Shown here in pieces: positions 48,274 to 60,690 of a DNA stretch of 64,000 bases. The position numbers and the translations under genes are program-made. Source of the DNA: Erigeron canadensis (Eukaryota; Streptophyta; Magnoliopsida; Asterales; Asteraceae); the NCBI RefSeq assembly GCF_010389155.1, contig NC_057766.1, positions 26,979,516 to 27,043,515 on the forward strand, in the 5' to 3' direction. The notes under the pieces were generated by a model. The model made no database searches, was not told the DNA's origin, and was given only the letters and a program-made list of their open reading frames with translations. Numbering within the stretch: position 1 is the stretch's first letter; each line of letters starts with the position of its first letter.

Positions 48274-49865
48274 TAATTGAGGGCTTTTTTGAAGTCTTTT
48301 AACATAAACCATATCTCTTTTTTCTTTTCAAGGCTTAAAGACCATTCAAAATAAACTACAATGGTGGGAATTATGAAACGACTACCAAGATTATTCATGC
48401 TTACTTTCCCACGCAATCACAAACTCTCGTTCCTTTTAATGCTAACTCAAAACGTAAATGTAAGTTCAAAACTAAAAATACTCAACTTTAAAACATTAAT
48501 CCTAGTTAAGATTCAAAATAATCCATTTTCTTTCATTTATTTTCATTGGAAAAGGATTCAACATTCATCCAAAACATTTTTTGATGCAGTTAGAAACACA
48601 ATCAAATGGCTCATGAATACTTGATTAATCAAAGACAAAAACCATAAAGGATTTTTCGTTATAAAACTTCAATTTTCTTATAAACTAAAATATTCAACTG
48701 CATATTACAATAATTAAAATCCCTATTTTATACTAATCCTAACCTCATTCTAATAGAAAACAAATCAATCTATAATTATCTAATAAAATTAAAAGATACT
48801 TATAAGATATAAAAAATAAACAAATAAAAAGATTATATATTAAACCGCATTTTTAGTTGGGTCGGGTCATGGACTCATGGCTCCTACATCAGTTTTATTC
48901 CATTTATTTCTGTTCCAAAGGATTCAAGATACTCTTATTGCAAACTTATTAAGTTTTAATGTTTAGTAATACAACCATTCAAAATAATTTAAGTTATTGT
49001 AATCTAAAGAATACAAAACATTTAAGTTAATTATTTGCAATTCAAATTTTGTTTTATATACATGCGCACACTTAAACAATAGATATGGATCACTAACAGA
49101 CCATTGATGACCCAATCTAGATCCACATATGTGAGAAATGGAAAATGATAAATTCACCACAGGAAAGGGTAAATATACAACAATATATAAACTTCACGGC
49201 ATACTGTACAAATATGTTATGCTCAGTTGTGATAGATTTTATTATTCCGTGATACAAGTAACACTCCCTCACCCAATAATATATTTTCTTATATACATTA
49301 ATTTACTAACTAGCATTGTATGACAAAACATGAGTTTGTCAAGTAATTTTTTATTATGCCAAATTTTCTCTTTTTTTGGAATCGTTGATACATATGTTAT
49401 GTTACGATGGCTTCGGATGAGAGAGGGTGGTCGTAGATCATAGTTCTGTAGCGAAGCTAGGCTGTTGAGTTTGTCTTTTGTTAGTGGGGATCTACTCCGA
49501 TGCTTACTGGAGATAGACTCCTATGCTAAGTTAAGTGTCTTTGTTTGGTTTTATTTGTTATGTTGTGTTTAGTTGGTACCGTCGGTATTGCTTCTTTCTT
49601 TCAAGTTTTCCTAGGCCTACATCCCTTGGTCCACGAATTAGCAAAGCGGGCCGATGAGATGAATTGGTTCCGGGGTATGCCTGCCAAGTCTTTTCTATCA
49701 TCCTGATTTTCAACTCACACCTTTAACCAGATTATTATGTAACATCAACGTTATTTTTTCCAACCAGATTCTCTAATTTTGACAATATGGTTTATAAATC
49801 TATGAAACATCAACCTTTTACACCCATTGTGGCATTGTCCATTGACGAATATGCCCAACCCATTG
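48274..49865. other. AT-rich intergenic DNA, no gene recognised
   Basis: Frames are short. A GC-richer stretch near 49400-49700 (ggtggtcgtagatcatagtt ... aagcgggccgatgagatgaa) looks like old transposon sequence but carries no motif I can name. Confidence 0.4.
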
Positions 49866-50310
49866 AGGAAGGATTGAAGTTGTGGTTATAATTGAATGGT
49901 TGAAACATGTGGTGGGGGGGGGGGGGGGGGGGTTGGTTTATTTGTATATATTCCGAACTTAATAAAAAAGGGATTCTTTAAAAAGAAGAAGAAAGTTATG
50001 TGTATGTTTATGTGCGTGTGTGGTGGTGAAAGGAGAAGGAAATCAATGAATCAAAGCCAGCATTGAACAAAGAATCAAAAATTGAAGTGATAAAAGGGTT
50101 GAAACAAATAGGTGTTTAGTATCCTTCCTATATTTATATTTATATATATCTATATATAAGGTCATTTCCTTTCTTTATTATTATTAATAAATAATAAAAC
50201 TTATAAACATGAAGGAAAATGGGGTTTAGTGATTTTGATTTTTGGTATTAAAAGATGATGATATTAACTTATGTTGTAACGATGTTAAGTTCATGAAAGA
50301 TGGGGATTTT
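49866..50310 (+). repeat. Inverted copy of TNL 5'-flank DNA
   Basis: The plus strand here reads what the other flanks carry on the minus strand: ttgtggttataattgaatgg, ggtggtgaaaggagaaggaa, and ggggtttagtgattttgatt followed by ggtattaaaagatgatgata. The C-run of the shared block is expanded here to 19 G (49914-49932). Confidence 0.85.
49914..49932. repeat. Poly-G tract (19 G)
   Basis: Uninterrupted run of G within the inverted TNL flank; the other copies have only about five C/G at the homologous spot. Confidence 0.9.
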
Positions 50311-50333
50311 GAAAAGACAATAATAAGAATTTT

Positions 50334-50688
50334 GTTTATTTTTTATTTACTTTGTGTTAGTGATGGTGTTAATTAACTAGCTAGTTACTCTTAAACATAT
50401 TACAGTAATACGTTTCTAAACTAATCTAGAATTAATTGGTATTGTCTAAGTCTTAATTAATAGTTAATGATCTAGTGTCTTAGAAACTAGTAGAAGTCAC
50501 CGCCTCACTGGTTGCTTATTTGGGCTTCGGTAGCCCACAGACTTTGAAGCCTACAATCAATGTAAACAATAAATGAAACATCAGAAATTTCATTACTTAC
50601 ATATCTATCTATATTGCGTTTCTTGCTTTGCAACCTTATATAAATCCAAACAAAAGACTATCCGAACCGCAAATATAATATAATTTCA
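50334..50688 (+). promoter_or_regulatory. UGT promoter, orphan copy 1
   Basis: This 355-bp stretch duplicates 53854-54208 with few differences and includes a TATA-like ccttatataaatccaaac near 50634. It ends about 8 bp short of where the UGT ATG would be; copia sequence follows instead. Confidence 0.85.
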
Positions 50689-52600
50689 TTTTGGAATTAT
50701 GCTCTAGAGATTGTTGCATGCATTCTCAATATGGTTCCAACCAAGAAGGTTGACAAGACACCGCATAAATGTAGTGTTAAGTGCATCTTTGTAGGATACC
50801 CAAAGAAAACGATGAGTTACTACTTCTACTTTCCTACCGAAAACACTGTCAAAGTATTTTTTGATTTGCTGAGTTCCTTGAAACGAAACTCATATTTCAA
50901 GAAGACAGTGGGATGATTGTTGAACTTAATGAAACTCAAGAAGATGTGTCAACTTCTGTAAGTACTAGCAATCTTCAACTTGGGGGGGGGGGGGGGGGGA
51001 TGTTCAAAGAGATGAATCTCTAGGTGAACTACAAGTTGAAGATAAAGCGATTCAAATTCGTAGGTCCTCAAGGACAATACGTGTTCGTGAAAGGTTAAAT
51101 CTTATGATTAAATCTGAAGAACACGTATTAGGAGATTTGAATGAACCTCCTAATTTCAAAGCTGCATTATCAAATCTGGATTCTGACAAATGGCTTGAAG
51201 CTGCGAATGTAGAAATGAAATTCATGAAAGATAATCAAGTCGGAAGCTTGGTTGATCTTCCACCAAACGGTAGAACCGTTGGGTGTAAGTGGATCTTCAA
51301 GAAGAAGACCGACATTGATGGAAATATACACACCTATAAAGCTCGTCTTGAGGCGAAAAGTTATACTCAACTTTTTGGAGTTAATTATGAGGAAACATTT
51401 TCTCCCGTTGTGAACATTAGAGCTATTAGGATCATCTTAGCCATAGCGGCGTCTATGACTATGAGATATGGCAAATGGGTGTCAAAACCGCTTTCTTAAA
51501 TGGTTTTATAGACAATGAAGTCTATATGGTACAACCGGAAGGTTTTGTCTATCCTAAATATCCCAACAAAGTGTGCAAACTTCAAAGGTCCATTTATGGA
51601 TTGAAGCAAACATCAAGGAGTTGGAATAAAAAGGTTTGATGAGGAAATCAAGATGTTTGGTTTTGCTCAAAATCTTAATGAGCCATGTGTATATTGCAAA
51701 ACTAGTGGGAGTAATGTTACTTGGTTTAAAGTAGCATTCATTATTGGAATCATGATCTATAGAGATAGAAGTAAACGGTTGATTGGATTAAGTTAAAATG
51801 CTTAAGATCTTGAGGAGATTCAAGATGGAAAATTCTAAGCGCGGGAATTTGACTATGCAATAAGGACTTAATTTATCTAGCAAGAACAGTGCTTCTACAC
51901 CTGAAAAGGTGGAGCGTATGCAAAGAGTTCCTTATGCTTCGGCTGTGGGATCTATCATGTATGCGGTAAGATGCACTAGACCTGATGTTGTGTTCGCTCA
52001 AAATTTAGTTAGCCGATATCAGCAAAATCCCGGAGTAGATCAGTGAATTGTTGTAAAAAATATTTTTAAATACATGCGGGCTACTGAAGAACTATTCTTG
52101 GTGTATGGTTGAAATCCCGATCAAAATTCAAATGGTAATAGAATTTGTGATGTTGGGTTTAATGACTGATGAAGATGTTTCAAGAATATCAGTCGGGATA
52201 CGTCTTCATTTTAAAATAAAGACACGATGGAATGGTTTAAGCTAAAAGCAAACCACAGTTGCTATGTATGTGACAGAGTCTGAGTATATTGTCGTCTTAG
52301 AGAATACGACATGAAGGTTGTCTGGATTAGAAAGTGTATTTTTGGATTTTTAACATGATAATCCTCAAATAACACACCTATGGATTTATATTGTGATAAT
52401 TCGAGAGCAATTATCATTGCCAATGAACCTGGGGTTCAGAAAGGTGTCAGACATTACCTAAGAAGATATCACTACGTTCGTAAGCAAAACGAATCGCGTG
52501 AAATCAAATTACTCAAAGTTCACACAGATTATAACTTAGCGGATCCTTTTAATTACAAAGGTATTGTCAAAAGGAAAGGTCAATAAGTATGTCGTGGGCA
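50689..52600 (+). mobile_element. Broken copia retrotransposon fused to the UGT promoter copy
   Basis: Plus-strand blocks in order: integrase end (FWNYALEIVACILNMVPTKK, VKCIFVGYPKKTMSYYFY), reverse transcriptase start (LEAANVEMKFMKDNQVGSLV, NGRTVGCKWIFKKKTDIDGN, YEETFSPVVNIRAIRIILAI), then after a shift GVKTAFLNGFIDNEVYMVQP and CKLQRSIYGLKQTSRSWN, and RNase H (LYCDNSRAIIIANEPGVQKG, LLKVHTDYNLADPF). The YVDD-type box is lost, stops and shifts are present, and gag/protease are absent, so it is 5'-truncated and dead. Confidence 0.9.
50982..50999. repeat. Poly-G tract (18 G) inside copia
   Basis: An uninterrupted run of G lies between the integrase and reverse-transcriptase regions. Confidence 0.9.
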
Positions 52601-53690
52601 TAGGTTATTGCTAGTTATATCATGTAAATCTGTTGTTGGTATTTGGATAATGGGATGTTAAACAATTATTACTTTAATAAATGAATTTTTATATGCGGTA
52701 CAAGTAATTTCATTTTATAATAATTGTGTCCTATATTTGCATGTTTAGATCCATGAATATTAGTTGAATATTCTAAACGTCCATTGTCGATTAATTATAT
52801 GGGAATATAATTAAAGTAAGATAATTGTGAGAGATTAGTGAAAATATTTAAGAAAATATTTTGAAGATGGTGGATCGTACCAAACTCACATGATATTCAA
52901 AAGGTGAATATTGGACTTACCCCACATAGCGAATTATCATTTTATGGATCGACGTCATAAATGAAATTCGTGAAATGGTTACTTTATTTATCCTTTGACT
53001 TGAGATACAAGTGAGATATGCATGTGTGGATTGCATTTCTTAATATAGTTCCTAACTGTCCTGAACAAGATAGTAATAAAGGGGTTGAGAGCCTTTTAGA
53101 GGTCTTGATTAACTTGATCACCAAGTAAATAAACCCTAAATAATTGTTTTATTTTAAGAGTTTATTCATTTATTCACATAAGTAATTCTCTCCTTTTTCC
53201 TCCATTCTTTCTTTGATTCGGTCGAACATAGCAAAACCAATACTAACAAATAGATTTTGTTTTATCCATACACCACTGACATAATTATTGTTGAGCATTA
53301 ATTGTGGTTAACTTTGTTGACGGTAACAAAGGAATCTTGGTTTTGGTTTCGACTACATTGAAGGTCATAAGGGCTTATGAGTTCGTGATCGAGATACTAA
53401 CATACGGTATCGGGGTGTTTAATGTGCGATCGTAGAGGGGTTTTTCTTTAAACCCTACAATAATAATAATCTATTTATTAATAATATTATTGGAAGCTTT
53501 GCGCAAAGGTACACGTTTCAATTCTCTCTTTGTTAATTACTTTGATTGCATATTTGTTTTGATTATTCCGTTGCGCTTACTCGTGTTCTGGTTGCATCTT
53601 ATTCTTGTAGATAAAGAGTAAAGTTCCATTGTATGCCTTTCAATTATTAGATGCAATGTGCTGGAATGCATAAATTAAAGGTTTTTTTAC
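52601..53690 (+). mobile_element. Probable 3' untranslated region and LTR of the copia element
   Basis: Non-coding DNA downstream of RNase H, with ttcgtgatcgagatactaac and aaaccctacaataataataa, which fits a copia LTR. LTR borders are not resolved because the 5' LTR is missing. Confidence 0.4.
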
Positions 53691-53698
53691 ATTCATCA

Positions 53699-53790
53699 CT
53701 ATATCAGTCAGTCAGTTAAACAATTAAGTAAAGGACTTTACTGATTCTAAACATTCCAATGGCATCTTTATCGTCATGAAGTTTCGTATG
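53699..53790 (+). pseudogene. Plus-strand TIR start stub
   Basis: Sequence like the leader of the TIR exons (aagtaaaggactttactgat, aaacattcca) leads into ATGGCATCTTTATCGTCATGA, giving MASLSS and a stop. It is in the opposite orientation to the TNL array and directly upstream of UGT promoter copy 2. Confidence 0.8.
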
Positions 53791-53853
53791 TAAGCAGCTT
53801 AGCTTTAAAAACTTATATAAAGTTCGATTTTTACTGATTTGTAAAAATCTTAT

Positions 53854-54216
53854 GTTTATTTTTTATTTACTTTGTGTTAGTGATGGTGTTAACTAGCTAG
53901 TTACCGTTAAACATAATACCGTAACACGTTTCTAAACTAATCTAGAATTAATTGGTATTATCTAAATCATACTTAATTAATAGTTAATGATCTAGTGTCT
54001 TAGGAACTAGTAGAAAGTCACCGCCTCACTGGTTGCTTATTTGGGCTTCGGTAGCCCACAGACTTTGAAGCCTACAATCAATGTAAACAATAAATGAAGC
54101 ATCAGAAATTTCAGTATTTATATATCTATCTATATTGCGTTTCTTGCTTTGCAACCTTATAAAAGTCCAAACAAAAGACTATCCGAACCGCAAATATCAT
54201 ATAATTTCCAGCAGTT
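53854..54216 (+). promoter_or_regulatory. Promoter of the UGT gene
   Basis: The TATA-like ttataaaag at 54157-54165 lies about 52 bp before the ATG, implying a very short leader. The upstream 355 bp are duplicated at 50334-50688. Confidence 0.7.
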
Positions 54217-55659
54217 ATGTCACCAAGTACCACCGATGACAATAAGCAACTCCATGTTGCGATGTTCCCATGGCTTGCTTTTGGTCATATCATTCCATTT
54301 TTTCAACTTTCTAAAGCTATAGCTCAAAAGGGTCACAAAGTTTCCTTTCTTTCGACTACAAGAAATATCGAACGTCTCCCTACACTCCCTTCTGATCTCG
54401 AACCGCTTATAAATTTAGTTCGACTCACGCTTCCACATGTTCAAGAGCTGCCGCATAATGCAGAAGCCACTATGGATGTCCGTACGGATGATATTCATTA
54501 CCTCAAGACGGCCTTTGATGGTCTTCAACCGCAAATCACTCAGTTTCTTGAGAAAGAGTCTCCTGATTGGATTATATATGATTTTGCTCCTTATTGGTTG
54601 CCTGATATCGCAGCTGGCCTTGGCATCTCACGGGCTTTCTTCTCTATAGTAAACGCTTGGTTCATGGCATTTCTTGGACCATTGCCCAAGGACGTGATAA
54701 ATCGTTCGGATGATCAAAAAAGTGTTGAAGATTTCTTGACGCCACCTTCGTGGATACCCTTTCCTAACAACTTATGTTACCGAAAACATGAATCTAAGTG
54801 GATGGTGGGCAGTGGACTGATTAATGCTTCTGGGGTTACAGATATATATCGTTCGCAAATGGTTATAAAGGGTTCTGAGTGTGTGTTTATTAGATATTGT
54901 TATGAATTCGAACCCCAATGGCTAACCCTTTCAGAAGAGCTAACCCACACACCCATGGTTCCCGTGGGGTTAATGCCACCAGAGACGGCAACCAACGTTG
55001 GAGAAGAGAAAAGTGACACATGGATGACCGTCAAGACGTGGCTTGATGGTCAACCGAAAGGTCAAGTAGTATATGTGGCGTTAGGGAGTGAAGTTATGGT
55101 GGGTAAAAGAGAGATAGGTGAGTTAGCTTTGGGTCTAGAGCTTTCTGGGTTGCCATTTTTTTGGGCTCTTAGAAAACCTGCTGGTTCCACTGAGTCTGAC
55201 TCATTAGAACTTCCAGACGGGTTCTTTGCAAGAACCCGTGATCGTGGGATGGTAATGATGAGTTGGGTACCTCAGCTACAAATACTTAGCCATGAGTCGG
55301 TTGGTGGGTTCCTGACTCATTGTGGTTGGGGGTCAATTGTGGAAGGGCTAATGTTTGGACACCCTTTGATAATGTTACCATTTTTGGTGGACCAAGGTCT
55401 AAATGCTCGAGTGTTGGTGGAGAAAAAAGTCGGAATTGAGGTGCCACGAAATGATGAAGATGGCTCGTTCACTAGGGATTCGGTGGCTAGATCACTCACA
55501 TCTGTTATTGTTGATGATGAAGGGAAGATCTACAAGGCAAATGCTATGGCTTGGAGTCGAATATTTGGTGACAAGAAACTACACGAAAAGTATGTAGACA
55601 ACTTTATAAAGTATTTGGAAAGTCAAAGGTGTGTTGCGGGTACTGACCACCGAGTGTGA
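54217..55659 (+). CDS. UDP-glycosyltransferase, UGT91-like
   Basis: An intronless gene of 480 residues, normal for plant family-1 glycosyltransferases (GT-B fold, cytosolic). The N-terminus has HVAMFPWLAFGHIIPFFQLS with catalytic-position His24; the acceptor half includes SFLSTTRNIERLP and DWIIYDFAPYW. The C-terminal half has VVYVALGSE and the 44-residue PSPG donor-binding box at 350-393 (WVPQ..., HCGWGS, ending VDQ), complete with its final Gln393. Overall sequence resembles the UGT91D group known from Stevia. Members of UGT91 often add a sugar to a sugar already on a terpenoid or flavonoid glycoside; the substrate here is not predictable. It lies just outside the TNL array, and fragments of it occur inside the array. 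Confidence 0.95.
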   Translation: MSPSTTDDNKQLHVAMFPWLAFGHIIPFFQLSKAIAQKGHKVSFLSTTRNIERLPTLPSDLEPLINLVRLTLPHVQELPHNAEATMDVRTDDIHYLKTAFDGLQPQITQFLEKESPDWIIYDFAPYWLPDIAAGLGISRAFFSIVNAWFMAFLGPLPKDVINRSDDQKSVEDFLTPPSWIPFPNNLCYRKHESKWMVGSGLINASGVTDIYRSQMVIKGSECVFIRYCYEFEPQWLTLSEELTHTPMVPVGLMPPETATNVGEEKSDTWMTVKTWLDGQPKGQVVYVALGSEVMVGKREIGELALGLELSGLPFFWALRKPAGSTESDSLELPDGFFARTRDRGMVMMSWVPQLQILSHESVGGFLTHCGWGSIVEGLMFGHPLIMLPFLVDQGLNARVLVEKKVGIEVPRNDEDGSFTRDSVARSLTSVIVDDEGKIYKANAMAWSRIFGDKKLHEKYVDNFIKYLESQRCVAGTDHRV

Positions 55660-55834
55660 ATTTATGTATTTTGGTATTGTGTTATCAACCATGTAATAAT
55701 GTATTATGTTTTGCATAGTGTAGCAGTGTGAGTAATGAGATATACCTTCTAATATTTCATTTGTGTGATATGTGGATTCATGTAATTGTGAATAATATTT
55801 CATTGTGGTTTAGAAGATACTTTGCTACTTTATA
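55660..55834 (+). other. 3' untranslated region of the UGT
   Basis: AT-rich sequence with aataatgtattatg words after the TGA; an exact poly(A) site is not identified. Confidence 0.5.
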
Positions 55835-56265
55835 ACTAACGAGAGAAATCTATTTGCGCGTTGCGACGGTGATGGAGGTGATGGCGAGGTGGTTATGTAA
55901 TGGCGGTGGCGGTGATTGGGTGATCTACCTGACGGGCTACGCCCTTAACCGTAAGGGCTCCACTTTCGAATTTAAAAATTCGTCGAAAGTATATCGAATA
56001 ACATATTTAATGAAAGAGCATGCAATTTTAAGAATACCCATATAATTTTTATAATTTATCGATGTACGGTTTTTGAAATAAAAAATTTTGAATGAATTGA
56101 GAAATAAATGATTTATGGATGAGAGAAAAAATAATAATTGGTTGAGATTTGAGAAGATAGAAAGGGTAATATAGTTATTTTAGGTAAATATAGAATTGAT
56201 AGGGGGTATTTAGGAATAATAAATGTTGAAACTTAAAATTTAGACAAGGGGTTTTTTGCTTTATA
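55835..56265 (+). mobile_element. Helitron-like element, tandem copy 1
   Basis: It starts acgagagaaat...gcgcgttgcgacggtg and runs through gaaagtatatcgaataacat, ataatttatcgatgtacggt and cttaaaatttagacaagggg to gctttataaaatacgagag, where copy 2 begins. Confidence 0.55.
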
Positions 56266-56650
56266 AAATACGAGAGTAAGTACCTGCGCGTTGTGGCGGT
56301 GAGATGGTGGGGTGATAGGTCATAAAGTGTGATAAGTCATAGAGTGTGATAACCAAATGCCTTAATCGTACGGGTATCGCCCTCGGATTTAAAAGTTCGT
56401 CGAAACTCGAAAGTATATCGAATGACATTTCTAATGAAAGAGCATGAAATTTTAAGAACACCCATATAATATTTATAATTTATCGATGTACGGTTTTTTG
56501 AGATAAAAGATTTTGAATGAATCTGATGAATAAATGATTTATGGGAGAAAAAAAATAATTAGTTGAGATTTAAAGAGAGAAAAATGATATTATTTTAGTT
56601 AAATATATAATATACTGAAACTTAAAATTTAGATAAGGTAAATTTGTTTT
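56266..56650 (+). mobile_element. Helitron-like element, tandem copy 2
   Basis: Head-to-tail with copy 1 and sharing the same blocks (gcgcgttgtggcggtgagat, gaaagtatatcgaatgacat, ttatcgatgtacggtttttt, cttaaaatttagataaggta). Confidence 0.55.
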
Positions 56651-59341
56651 ATATTATAGTACCATCAGATTATATGGCATAATTTGTTTAGGAAAAGAGA
56701 GATAGAGTAATCAAAGAAAATGTATGGAGTATGGACAATCGTCTATTGTAATTGGACAGCCACAAAGGAATGGAGGATTGGGCTTAATGTAGAAAGGCCC
56801 ACTTCCACATACGGATGGACTCATGGACCTATGGAGGGATGGATTGTCCTTTTATGCAAAACATTAATTTGATATTCGTACTAGACTCACCGAATTGAAT
56901 TGAAAGGATAGCTCGATCAGATCTCTACTCAATAAAATTCAAGTGAGCTCGATTTTAGGTCAACATCTTGATAAGCTTTCAGTTTGCTAACTCAAACTGG
57001 ACTTGGTTACGGTTCGAATAAGCCTCGAGTCCAGGTCAAAAAGCTCAATGATATGCATAAGTTTTCTTTTTTTAAATGCCTCGTTATGACTCTAAAACCT
57101 ACATTATTTTTAAAATTCAAGACACTAACATGTTGATATCAGGTCAAGTTAAGGTTGGTATTTTCTACCAATCAACCAAAACCTGACATGATTATCAACC
57201 CGAGCATGATATCAAAATCGAGTTACAAAGCTCAACCCAAACTCGTAACCTAGACCCAACCCGAATCTGAGTCGCACATGTCAAACGCAGTGGCAAGTTG
57301 GTTTCAGGTCAACATGCCAATTGTGTTGATTGGTTACCAGATTATTTTGAGTTAATATTGTTAACCCTAGCTTAGATAAACGTTTTTACTAAAGTACTTC
57401 AGGATTTCAGTCAAGTAAAATTTAAATGGAAGACAGTGAGTTAACTTAACTTAAAGATTTTGTCATTCAAAAAATAGTTATATAATTAAATCAACTATTG
57501 TTTCAAAATTTATGATTATACCGCTAAAATAAAAAAAAAACTTAATGAATAAAATATTTATTATGTCAAATGGTTAAATTACCCATGAAGAAATACTTAA
57601 AACTTTTGATTTAACTAATATTTGCATTTTTGAAGTGCGCTAGATGTACTCACTATTGTTGGATTAGCTTATTTAATAGAAAGCCTTGTATCCAAAACTA
57701 GGGAGGTTGATTAAGCTTTTGCTGTAAAGAGAAAATTATCGAGAGACTCACGTAAATCTTTTAAATTAGGATAAGGCGTTTTGGGATTGATTATGTAGAA
57801 TATATTTTGTATTGAAAACTGTGTTTTGAAAAAATATGTCTTAATATGTTTTTTTTTAAATACATTTTATCTTTATGAAAACGTTAATAATTGTTTTTTT
57901 TATCAAACACATTTTTCATTAACTGCATTATCCAAACATAATAATCAAATAATTTTTATAAAACTCAATCTCAAACACCTTATTAGACTTTCTAAAAGGA
58001 AAACAAATTTTGGACATAAATCCCCATTAAGGTAGTTAATTAGTCGATCCAATTATATATTGTTACAACAACAAATTAGTTGAACTCAAAGGCCAAGATG
58101 TCCATGAACCACCATAACCTATTTGTTTAGGGAATTAATTGTTCATGTATTCTAAAAACCTAAAAAATAAACTTTTTTATTTACATAAGTGACTTTGTGT
58201 AAATATATTAAGTTATCATGCACAGGCAAAGTCACGCCACAAAGTGTAACATGTTTTCCCTAACTGACTACCAATATAATTAAAAATGATATAAAAATGA
58301 TTTTAATTAGGACTGGTTAGAAAGATTGTATTTTCCCTTACATATACTTTTTTTTCACTTTTCACACTATATTCCATAACCATTCTTTTTAATATACTTT
58401 ATTCATGATCTTCCCCAAATATCAAATCAATGATTCAATACTTCAATATTCAATTTCCCTTGCATATTTAAGCACACCCCCCATATAATTTTTTTACCGA
58501 ACAGTTTACCCAATATAAGTAAAAACCACAATTTTAATTAATTACTACAAATATCAATTCTCACGTCACAGTCATACTCTCAGCACAGTATTTCGCTCAC
58601 TAAGTTGGCCCCCAACCTTAGAAATTTTGGATCACCAAATCCAATTATTCGCAATTGAAAAGATAGTGATGTCATGGAAATTTAACAAACTAAGGATATG
58701 AATGAATGATCTTAATATCGTTAAAAAGGTTGCACTAACTCTCTTGTCCATTAAAAAAATTTGAGGGTCTCCCACATGACTTAATTAATAAATATTACAT
58801 TATGCATCCTTTAACTAAGGCTAAATTACAATAATAGTCTATCAACTATCAATGTCTACAAGTTAAGGTACCTTAAAAAAAAACTAGTTTTGAATCCAGT
58901 CTCTGTAGTCGAGATTTAAAAAAATAAGGTGCATTGATCGTTTTAATTGTGATGTGAAACCTTCTCATTCGTTGATAAAAGTATTTAGATTATGTATACT
59001 CTAACACAATTAAAGAAAAAATGTAAGTTATTAAGATAACATACATGAAACTAATAATTGACGGGCAAGAAAAAGAACCTCTTAAAGTGCTTAATTGTAG
59101 ACGAGATAACTATGGCTTTGTAACTAACTACATGTGTTTACTAATAATATTGCAATGATCGGTAAATTCACATATATCGGTCGATCATAGTGTACAAACA
59201 AGAAAGTTGTTCGTAATGTCTTAACAATAAAGATTGATAGATAAAACGGGAATAACGATAAGTATCAATTTGTTGTAAACATGTGTAAAGAGAGTAATTA
59301 GCGATTATGTAACCGTTAATATAAAACTTATCAATATAGAG
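56651..59341. other. AT-rich intergenic DNA, no gene seen
   Basis: Around 56990-57340 is a repetitive stretch rich in ctcaaactggac / ctcgagtccaggtc words, likely an old MITE. The rest is AT-rich without domains. Confidence 0.5.
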
Positions 59342-59628
59342 TAGGGATGTGCACGGGTCGAAAACCGGCCCGACCCGTCAAGATCCGGCTCGACCCACGA
59401 CTCGCGAGAGCATGAAAACGTGACCCGTGAAGGTTCGGGTCGGATCGGGTTCAGGCGGGTCACGGGTTTCCTTTACGATTTTTCGGTTTTTGCCTTCAGA
59501 CCGGCCCGGCCCGGTCTGACCCATCCAACCCGTGACCCTCGAAGGCACCAAAAACGTGACCCGTGACCCGGTGCGTTAGAGTTTCGGGCGGGTCGGGCAC
59601 GGGTCAGCGGGTCTTTTACTCATCCCTC
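59342..59628. mobile_element. GC-rich hAT-like MITE
   Basis: It starts TAGGGATG and ends CATCCCT, flanked by similar 8-mers (atatagag and ctataaag). The interior is dominated by cgacccg / cgggtc palindromic words, forming a GC island in AT-rich DNA. Confidence 0.65.
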
Positions 59629-60690
59629 TATAAAGCAAATAACTAAATTCATCAATCTAGAAAAGATAAGCATATACAGTAGTTATAGATTAGACTTCTA
59701 ACTTAAAGAGCATTTAGCGTAACAGTATAACAGATTTATAATTAATTTAACATGGACCACTTTTAAAAGAAAAAATCCAAATAGGGTCAGCTAGGAAACA
59801 TTTGAAAGTATAAGGACCACATCATAATATTATTTATTAACATGGTCCAAGGTATAACTGCACATTATAGTCAATTGAGCATTGACTCTAGCTTCTAAAG
59901 GGAACGAGAAGCGATTCTGTTAAACTTACTTCTCTAACTGAAGTGACATGATCAAAACTGGTGGTGTGGTTGGTGGTTCATGTTTTAATTTTTTTTTTAT
60001 ATATATATAATTTTGTTAAATATAATTCTTTATGTTTTTGGCATCAAGAAAATTGGTTCAAGTATATGCACGAGTAGCAGGTTTAGTTCACCCACTTGTA
60101 TTACCATGTTTCTATGCATATTGACTTTCTTGGTATGTACAATATTAGTTATGTAGATAAATAATTTCAACATATATAATAGTAACAAAATAGTGTGTTT
60201 ATAACAGACGACTTTCATCTTCATATTATAATTGACCTAACGATTCACATAATGGGAAGAGGCATCAACCTTTAATTTTGCCTAAGATAAAAATATACAA
60301 GGCACTATATGTATATGTAAACCTTTATGGTGTAAACTAATCAATACCATGTAATGTTTGTAAATATAGTAAGAATAATGATAAGTTATAGTTAGGGGTT
60401 TTGCTAAACATTAAAGTATATTAAATTGTTGTACATAAACTTTAAGAGTGAAATTTTTATTTCTTAAACATTTAATAGTGAACATTTAATATAAAAATAT
60501 ACAATTTATTAAGAACGTTTTTATCTCATGAATTCATGATTGAACAATGATACACATACATTTTGTACGTTGATTAACAATTTACTAGTTGATCTACCTA
60601 GCTACTCTAATTTCATATCTTTTATTATTAACATTTTTAAAGTTTATTTCATAGTAACTAATTCATCTATAGTCTATTATAAAATAAATT
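59629..60690. other. AT-rich intergenic DNA, no gene seen
   Basis: Only short low-complexity frames occur here. Confidence 0.5.
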
